Below are positions 6,926 to 11,327 of a stretch of DNA of 11,327 nt, in pieces. The position numbers and the translations under genes are program-made. The notes under the pieces are model-generated. The model had not been told where the DNA came from. It worked only from the letters and a program-made list of their open reading frames with translations, and searched no databases. Source of the stretch: Cribrihabitans_A pelagius (GTDB lineage Bacteria > Pseudomonadota > Alphaproteobacteria > Rhodobacterales > Rhodobacteraceae); NCBI RefSeq assembly GCF_048820915.1, contig NZ_JBMERR010000045.1:1-11327 (forward strand), in the 5' to 3' direction. How positions within the stretch are numbered: the stretch's first letter is position 1; every line of letters starts with the position of its first letter.

Positions 6926-8614
6926 TCAGACCTCATCCGGGAAGTGTTTCATGGTCAGGCGGATCGGGTTCGGCGCCGCTTGGCCCAACCCGCAGATCGA
7001 GGCATCGACCATCGCGGTGCTCAGCTCCTCCAACAGGCCCTGATCCCATTTCGGCGCCTGCATCAGCTTCACCGCTTTCTCGCAGCCGACCCGGCAGGGG
7101 GTGCATTGGCCGCAGCTTTCATCCTCGAAGAAGCGCAGCATGTTCAGCGCCGCATCGCGGGCGGAATCCTGATCGGACAGCACCACCACGGCGGCCGAGC
7201 CGATGAAGGTGCCATGCGGCTGCAGCGTGTCGAAATCCAGGGGCACGTCGTCCATCGACGCAGGCAGCAGTCCGGAGGACGGGCCGCCCGGCTGGTAGGC
7301 CTTGAAGGCGTGCCCCTCCAGCATACCGCCGCAGGCCTCGATGATGTCGGTGATGGTGGAACCGGCGGGCAGCAGGTGCACGCCCGGGTTCTTCACCCGG
7401 CCCGACACAGAGTAGCTGCGCAGGCCCCTGCGGCCGTTCTTCTCCACCGCATTCAGGCATTCCGGACCTTCACGGCAGATCCTGGCGACCCAGTAGAGCG
7501 TCTCGACATTATGAACCAGGGTCGGGCGGCCGAATACGCCGACCTGCGCCACAAACGGCGGGCGGTGGCGCGGCTCGCCGCGCTTGCCTTCGATCGATTC
7601 AATCATGGCCGACTCTTCGCCGCAGATATAGGCCCCTGCCCCGCGGCGCAGGTCGATGTAGCCCTCCGCGACCAGCCCCGCGTCTTCCAGCGCCTTGATC
7701 TCGGTTGCGAGAATTTCCAGCACCGCCGGATATTCGTCGCGCATGTAGATGAAGGCCTTCTCCGCCTCGACTGCCCAGGCGGCGATCAGCATGCCTTCGA
7801 GGAAGACATGCGGAGTGCGCTCCAGGTAGTAGCGGTCCTTGAAGGTGCCGGGCTCGCCCTCGTCGCCGTTGACAGCGAGGTAGCGCGGGCCTTCGTTGGC
7901 ACGCACGAAGCCCCATTTGGTGCCCGAGGGGAAGCCCGCGCCGCCGAGGCCCCGAAGGCCAGCCTCTTTCACCTTGGCCTGCACATCTTCCCAATTGCCC
8001 TTCGCGCGCAAGTCCTTCAGCGCGGCATAGCCGCCTTCGGCCTCATAGGCTGCATACGTCTCGTAGTCCGGAATGTGCGCGTGGGTGTCATCCGCGGCAA
8101 TCGCCGCCTGCACCTTTTCGGGGGTGGCGCGGTCGATGTGGTTGTGGCCGATTTCCAGCACCGGAGCAGTGTCGCAGCGGCCCATGCAGGGCGCGCGCAG
8201 AACGCGGACCTGCGAGGCATCGAGACCGTCTTCCAGCGCCTGTTTCAGCTGCTGTGCCCCCGCCAGCTCGCAGGACAGCGAGTCGCAGACCCGGATGGTC
8301 AGCGCGGGCGGCGGGGTCTCGCCCTCCTTCACCACGTCAAAATGCGCGTAGAAGCTTGCCACTTCATAGACTTCGGCCTGGCCCACCCGCATTTCCTCTG
8401 CCAAGGCGCGGATATGGGCGGCGCTCAGGTGGCCGTATTCATCCTGGATCAGATGCAGGAACTCGATCAGCAGATCGCGGTTGCGCGGGCGGCTCCCCAG
8501 CAGCGCCTGAACCTCGCTTAGCGCGCCGTCATCCAGCTGGCGGCCCTTGGGCGTGCGGCGCCCCTTGCCCTTGCCGGACTTCCAGACGCCCTTGCTATCA
8601 TCCAATGGTGCCAT
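6926..8614 (-). CDS. fdh1B: NAD-dependent formate dehydrogenase beta subunit (fused NuoE/NuoF-like)
   Basis: This 562-residue diaphorase subunit takes electrons from the alpha subunit and reduces NAD+ to NADH. Residues 1-28 form a Lys/Arg/Gly-rich leader. About 30-165 is a NuoE/FdsG-like thioredoxin-fold domain with [2Fe-2S] ligands Cys110, Cys115, Cys143 and Cys147. From about 195 on it is NuoF/FdsB-like: FMN-binding GLRGLGGAGFPSGTKW (219-234), NAD(H)-site GDEGEPGTFKDRYYLE (250-265), GAGAYICGEES (325-335), and a [4Fe-4S] motif with Cys501, 504 and 507 plus Cys541. Rhodobacter capsulatus has separate fdsG and fdsB genes; this fusion is the FDH1 arrangement of M. extorquens. The start is supported by GGGAGGA ending about 4 nt upstream of the ATG. 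It is the first gene of the fdh pair, directly upstream of fdh1A, and lies 96 bp from the LysR gene that probably controls it. Confidence 0.95.
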   Translation of the reverse strand: MAPLDDSKGVWKSGKGKGRRTPKGRQLDDGALSEVQALLGSRPRNRDLLIEFLHLIQDEYGHLSAAHIRALAEEMRVGQAEVYEVASFYAHFDVVKEGETPPPALTIRVCDSLSCELAGAQQLKQALEDGLDASQVRVLRAPCMGRCDTAPVLEIGHNHIDRATPEKVQAAIAADDTHAHIPDYETYAAYEAEGGYAALKDLRAKGNWEDVQAKVKEAGLRGLGGAGFPSGTKWGFVRANEGPRYLAVNGDEGEPGTFKDRYYLERTPHVFLEGMLIAAWAVEAEKAFIYMRDEYPAVLEILATEIKALEDAGLVAEGYIDLRRGAGAYICGEESAMIESIEGKRGEPRHRPPFVAQVGVFGRPTLVHNVETLYWVARICREGPECLNAVEKNGRRGLRSYSVSGRVKNPGVHLLPAGSTITDIIEACGGMLEGHAFKAYQPGGPSSGLLPASMDDVPLDFDTLQPHGTFIGSAAVVVLSDQDSARDAALNMLRFFEDESCGQCTPCRVGCEKAVKLMQAPKWDQGLLEELSTAMVDASICGLGQAAPNPIRLTMKHFPDEV

Positions 8615-8666
8615 GGTGTCCTCCCGTCAGCACGTCGTCCGCTTCGGAAATGTCATCAAGAAAGAA

Positions 8667-8712
8667 TATCGTCAAATATGAAATTTGGAAGGCACGATAA
8701 GGATAGCTTATC
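8667..8712. promoter_or_regulatory. Nested dyads in the fdh promoter, LysR-type operator candidate
   Basis: The 96-bp gap between the LysR stop and fdh1B is AT-rich compared with its surroundings. It holds CAAAT-N5-ATTTG at 8673-8687, bracketed by TATCGT (8667-8672) and its complement ACGATA (8694-8699). A further GATA/TATC pair lies at 8702-8712, overlapping the lysR stop. LysR proteins typically bind interrupted dyads of this size upstream of their target, so this is the most likely activation site for fdh1BA. A TTGACG on the minus strand at about 8675-8670 could be a -35 box, but I see no good -10. Confidence 0.5.
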
Positions 8713-9619
8713 ACGCCATTTGCGGCACTTGATCGTCCGCAAACGTCGCAACCACCTCTTTCAGCGCCCTGAGCGTGGTCAGTTCCGGGGTCCGGTCCAG
8801 CGTCGCGATGCAGATCGGCCGCGCCTGCTCGGGTGCTTCCAGTGCCAGAACGCGGGTTCCGCCCAATGTGCCCAGTGCTTCGGGCAGCGCGCGGGGCAGA
8901 ATCGTGGCCGAGGTGCCCTCCCGCGCCAGCACGATCGACGCCATGAAACCGCTGGATTCCGAGACGATCCGCGGCTTCAGCCCCAAGTCGGCAAAGATCC
9001 GGTCCAGAATGCGCCGGTTCTGCATCTGCTGGTCCAGGAGGCTGAGCGGCAGTTCAGCGGCCTCCGCCCAGCTGATGCTGGCGCCGCGGCCTGCCACCAT
9101 CGCCTCCGGCGCCATCAGCACGTAGCTTTCCTCATACAGCGGCTGCACCGTCACCAGCTCGCGGCCCATGCTGTCGCCATAGGTGATGCCCGCGTCGATG
9201 GTGCCGTCATAAAGCCGCTGCTGGATCGCCATAGAGGTGGTTACCTCGATCCGCGCCAAGATACGCGGATGCGCCTGGTGCAGCCGGTCCGCAAGCCGCG
9301 CGGCCCAGGCGGTGGCGGTGGGCACCACCCCCAGCACCAGCGTGCCGGTGACTTCGCCCCGCGCGGCAGCAATCTCCTGCTCCAGCGCCTTGGCATCGTC
9401 CAGGATCGACCGCGCCCGGCGCACGATCATCATACCCTCCTCGGTCAGCCCCTGAAAGCGGTTGGCGCGGCGCACGATGGAGACCTCCAGCCGCTCCTCC
9501 AGATTGCGGATGCGCATGGAGAATGCGGGCTGCGACATGCCGCAGTCCTGCGCCGCCTTGGCGAAATGCTGGTGCCGCGCCAGCGCGGTCAGCAGCTGCA
9601 AATCCCTGAGTTCGATCAT
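8711..9619 (-). CDS. LysR-family transcriptional regulator, probable fdh regulator
   Basis: This 302-residue protein has the usual LysR length and layout. The N-terminal winged helix-turn-helix covers about residues 18-40 (HFAKAAQDCGMSQPAFSMRI), followed by a linker helix to about residue 85. A periplasmic-binding-like effector domain fills the rest, with TLVLGVVPTATAW at 92-104 beginning the first subdomain. It lies immediately upstream of fdh1BA on the same strand, with no terminator between, so it could be cotranscribed with the operon and also activate it from the 96-bp gap. LysR genes next to formate dehydrogenase operons are a recurrent arrangement in Proteobacteria. The effector, possibly formate or molybdate/tungstate status, is unknown. 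The ATG at 9619 gives the canonical LysR start, with only a weak ribosome site (CTCGGG). The MarR-like gene ends 48 bases upstream on the same strand. Confidence 0.92.
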   Translation of the reverse strand: MIELRDLQLLTALARHQHFAKAAQDCGMSQPAFSMRIRNLEERLEVSIVRRANRFQGLTEEGMMIVRRARSILDDAKALEQEIAAARGEVTGTLVLGVVPTATAWAARLADRLHQAHPRILARIEVTTSMAIQQRLYDGTIDAGITYGDSMGRELVTVQPLYEESYVLMAPEAMVAGRGASISWAEAAELPLSLLDQQMQNRRILDRIFADLGLKPRIVSESSGFMASIVLAREGTSATILPRALPEALGTLGGTRVLALEAPEQARPICIATLDRTPELTTLRALKEVVATFADDQVPQMA

Positions 9620-9667
9620 GCCCGAGCATAGGCCGCCGCCGGGCCCGGGCGCAACGGCGCTGAGGTG

Positions 9668-10225
9668 TCAGCCGGTCTGCCGCGCGGCAGCGGCGCGGCC
9701 CGCCGCGCCATAAAGCGCAGTCAGACCGTCCAGCACTTCGGCCGCGGCGGTCAGCCCCCCGGCCAGGCCGGAGCGCGCCTCCAGCATCGGCAGCAGCACC
9801 TGGGCGCGCAGGCCGGAGAGGGCCGCCGCCAGCTCCGCCCCCTGGTCGGAAAGATGATAGGTGACGCCCGTCCGCCCCGCTCCGCGCTTGTCCACCAGAC
9901 CGGCGCCCGCCAGCTTGCGCAGGGAATACTGGATATTGGGAATGTCAGCCCGATTGGTCTGCCGGGCCATTTCCTTGACCGAACAGCCCTGCTCACCCCG
10001 CCCCGCCAGCAGCATCAGCAGCGTGACCTCCGGGCCGGCGGCCGGCAGCGCAGCCGCCCCCGCCATGCAGTCCGCCTGCCAGCGCACCAGCCCTTCGCGG
10101 GCCCGTTGCACCGCGAGTTCCAGATTGCTGAGGGTTTGCGCCAGGCGATCGCCAGCCGCCTCCTGCACAACGGCGTCATCCGCGTTCAGGCGGGATTCGG
10201 GCACCATATCATTCACGTCGGTCAA
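9668..10225 (-). CDS. MarR-like winged-helix regulator
   Basis: This 185-residue protein has a central winged helix-turn-helix of MarR type. Recognition-region residues about 82-105 read SVKEMARQTNRADIPNIQYS, followed by LRKLAGAGLVDKR and a beta-wing (GRTGVTYHLSDQG, 117-129). The N- and C-terminal thirds are helical and Ala-rich, as expected for a dimerisation domain. The frame opens with TTG at 10225. A downstream ATG at 10207 (MVPESRLN) is an alternative start, and neither has a good ribosome site, so the start is uncertain by 6 codons. Its target is not evident. It may be autoregulated through dyads in its AT-rich upstream region. Its stop is 48 bp from the LysR start on the same strand, so read-through into lysR-fdh is possible. 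MarR family placement is confident; function is not. Confidence 0.8.
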   Translation of the reverse strand: MTDVNDMVPESRLNADDAVVQEAAGDRLAQTLSNLELAVQRAREGLVRWQADCMAGAAALPAAGPEVTLLMLLAGRGEQGCSVKEMARQTNRADIPNIQYSLRKLAGAGLVDKRGAGRTGVTYHLSDQGAELAAALSGLRAQVLLPMLEARSGLAGGLTAAAEVLDGLTALYGAAGRAAAARQTG

Positions 10226-10286
10226 TCACTTTTGCCAAAGGGTTTCTCCAAATCCATATGTCCAGGAACAACAGCCCTGCCGGCCA

Positions 10287-10321
10287 TTTGTCTCAAACAA
10301 AATGAAAATCAACTTAAGATT
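10287..10321. promoter_or_regulatory. Two dyads upstream of the MarR-like gene, autoregulatory operator candidates
   Basis: The 133 bp between the MarR-like start and the IS5 remnant are strikingly AT-rich for this genome. They contain TTTGT-N5-ACAAA at 10287-10301 and, five bases on, AATC-N7-GATT at 10307-10321 around a central CTTAAG. MarR proteins commonly repress their own promoters through such dyads. I could not fix -35 and -10 boxes with confidence. Confidence 0.45.
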
Positions 10322-10358
10322 GAATACTTTTACCGCATCCCGCCCCTGCGCTTCAACC

Positions 10359-10874
10359 GGCTTTGCTGAATAAATCCGGCTTGGGATTCACTGTGTGAAT
10401 CCTGCCTGATAGCTGGAAGCCATGTGCAGTTGGGCCCCTGCGAAGCACAAGACCACGAACTGGCCGTCTTACCATGACGCGCTGAAACAGCGCGGATCGC
10501 TGCCGATCTGGTTTGACCCGGAGATGATCCGGGTGCCGCCGCGCAAGAACGCCAAGTCCTGGAAACCCGCAAGTGCCGGAGCCATCGCCCGGAACGGGGC
10601 GGTTAATGCCTCGCGACACTTCGGCCGCGCCGTCTGGCGGCGATGCAGCGGAGACCATCGCCGGAGCCGTGTCGAGAGCAAGATGAACTGTATCAAGCTC
10701 CTTGGCCAATCCCCGATGGCCGGAGACTTCGACCGGCAGGCCGCGGAAATCCAAGTCCGCGCCGCCGTCCTGAACCGGCACACAGCTCTTGGCATCCCTG
10801 TCACAGAGGCCGTGGGGTAAGTCCGTCCGGGGAAAGGGGAGGCCTCCCCATCACCGTATTTGCGCAACAAAGCC
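10359..10874 (+). mobile_element. Internally deleted IS5-family insertion sequence remnant (516 bp)
   Basis: The left end at 10359 begins GGCTTTGCTGAATAAATC. The right end at 10857-10874 is an imperfect inverted copy ending CAACAAAGCC, so both termini are recognisable. Inside the left end a perfect 8-bp dyad with a TGT loop (10384-10402) precedes the transposase, a feature I associate with this IS group. The enclosed transposase reading frame keeps only the protein's N- and C-terminal parts. No target-site duplication is seen: the flanks are AACC on the left and GCGT on the right. That suggests an old insertion or later rearrangement of one flank. Confidence 0.8.
10422..10820 (+). pseudogene. 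IS5-family transposase with in-frame internal deletion
   Basis: The 132-codon frame joins the two ends of an IS5-family DDE transposase that is normally about 310 residues. Residues 9-35 (HKTTNWPSYHDALKQRGSL, then WFDPEM) are the typical N-terminus. From about residue 39 (PPRKNAKSWKP) it is the C-terminal part, ending ALGIPVTEAVG before TAA. The junction is near 10535-10541 in a GCCGCCGC stretch. Intact relatives carry a Pro-Pro pair at both points, so a deletion between short repeats is likely. The IS5 signature Y(2)R(3)E(6)K survives as D78, R81, E85 and K92, with Tyr changed to Asp. The two catalytic aspartates lay in the missing part, so the product cannot transpose. The intact frame means a small DNA-binding fragment could still be translated. 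Confidence 0.82.
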
Positions 10875-11291
10875 GCGTCGAGTTGGAAGATGCGCTGAGC
10901 ATAGCGTAACGGATCGATATCTGAACCACTTTGGCGGGCGGCTCCTGCCGTTCGCCAATTGGAAACAGACCTACAGCCTAGTCGCAGAAGAAGATCGGAT
11001 TGAGCCCACAGCGGACCTGTCAAAAACTCGTTGCGTGCGCTCGCAGCGCCCCGCCCCGCTGCACCGCCGAAAAACTCCCGCCGCACGGCAGAGGGCAACT
11101 CGGCCATTCAGACAGCGTGCAGAAAATTATGGACCATCAACTTGCACAGTGCGGGACTTTGCCGCCGTTCACCGCAACTTCAGATTGAGTGGCGCCGAAC
11201 GACATGGTGTGTTTGCGGCGGCCGCTCTCCCAGGGCGAACGAGGTCCGATAAGATCGGCCTCAGCAAAACCAGCCGTGAAGGAGAACGACC
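10875..11291. other. Gene-free region between the IS5 remnant and IS110 transposase; likely IS110 left end with possible bridge RNA
   Basis: I find no credible gene in these 417 bases. The first half (10875 to about 11130) has short broken frames on both strands and looks like degraded mobile DNA; I do not recognise its family. The second half precedes an IS110-type transposase start and holds small dyads: GCAC-A-GTGC at 11144-11152, GCGGCCGC at 11218-11225, and a stem at 11243-11260 pairing CCGAT with ATCGG around AAG, extended by GG/CC with one bulge. IS110-group elements encode a structured bridge RNA in the leader upstream of the transposase. This is the right place for one, but neither its boundaries nor the element's left terminus can be fixed from the window. 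Confidence 0.4.
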
Positions 11292-11327
11292 ATGTTGCAT
11301 TATGTTGGTCTGGACGTGTCCGTCAAA
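11292..11327 (+). CDS. IS110-family transposase, 5' end only
   Basis: The last 36 bases encode MLHYVGLDVSVK, the start of an IS110-family (DEDD, RuvC-like) transposase. The Asp in GLDVS is the first residue of the DEDD catalytic tetrad. A strong AAGGAG ribosome site at 11279-11284 stands 7 nt before the ATG. The gene runs off the window, so completeness cannot be judged. IS110 transposases act with a bridge RNA and normally leave no terminal inverted repeats, so the element's left end is hard to place. Identification rests on 12 residues, but the motif and ribosome site agree with known members. Confidence 0.8.
   Translation, partial: MLHYVGLDVSVK

Noticed and set aside
5801..8521. 906-codon plus-strand open frame, plus another of 587 codons at 4001-5764
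   Set aside because: They run antisense to fdh1B and fdh1A, whose conserved cofactor motifs prove the minus strand is coding. High GC leaves few stops in the antisense frames, and the products have no recognisable domain.
10351..10882. Target-site duplication flanking the IS5 remnant
   Set aside because: The bases outside the two ends (AACC and GCGT) do not match, so no duplication can be claimed.
10469..11107. 212-codon minus-strand open frame across the IS5 remnant
   Set aside because: It is antisense to the transposase relic and crosses the right IS end into unrelated sequence, so it cannot be a conserved gene.

Overview
The window is GC-rich DNA, roughly two-thirds G+C by eye, with the gene style of an alphaproteobacterium. 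It looks most like Rhodobacteraceae of the Roseobacter type. This rests on protein flavour (an FDH1-type formate dehydrogenase, a StcD/DgcA-like flavin demethylase, IS5 and IS110 elements) and is an inference, not a database match.

Layout: positions 1-285 are non-coding. They hold a minus-strand terminator candidate, two DnaA-box-like 9-mers exactly 21 bp apart, and four tandem 11-bp units. Next comes a two-gene minus-strand operon, 3064 to 286: an OYE/trimethylamine-dehydrogenase-type flavoprotein (681 aa, close to the N-methylproline or dimethylglycine demethylases) and a pyrroline-5-carboxylate-reductase-like protein, separated by one base. A TetR-family regulator (3196-3846, +) is divergent from it, and a perfect 16-bp palindrome lies between them. 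A hairpin-rich convergent spacer follows (3847-4147), ending in a strong terminator for the formate dehydrogenase operon.

The formate dehydrogenase genes (minus strand, 8614 to 4148) encode a two-subunit NAD-dependent enzyme. The beta subunit fuses the NuoE/FdsG-like and NuoF/FdsB-like domains. The alpha subunit carries Fe-S domains ahead of a Cys-type bis-MGD molybdenum/tungsten catalytic domain. This is the architecture of Methylorubrum extorquens FDH1. A LysR regulator sits directly upstream in the same orientation (9619-8711), and upstream of that is a MarR-like winged-helix regulator (10225-9668) with an AT-rich promoter region containing two dyads.

The last kilobase is mobile-element territory. 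A 516-bp remnant of an IS5-family element (10359-10874) keeps both ends, but its transposase has a large in-frame internal deletion. About 420 bp of structured, gene-free sequence follows, then the first 12 codons of an IS110-family DEDD transposase, cut by the window edge. The leader of that transposase is where an IS110 bridge RNA would be expected.

Functionally, the flavoprotein probably oxidatively demethylates an N-methylated amine or imino acid and releases formaldehyde. Once formaldehyde is oxidised to formate by enzymes not seen here, the adjacent formate dehydrogenase would convert formate to CO2 and NADH. The link is plausible but may be coincidental. I found no clearly undescribed system. 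The best leads are the altered Fe-S and active-site motifs of the flavoprotein, the TetR palindrome, the FDH1-type operon without maturation genes, the 5' repeat/DnaA-box cluster, and the possible IS110 bridge-RNA locus.
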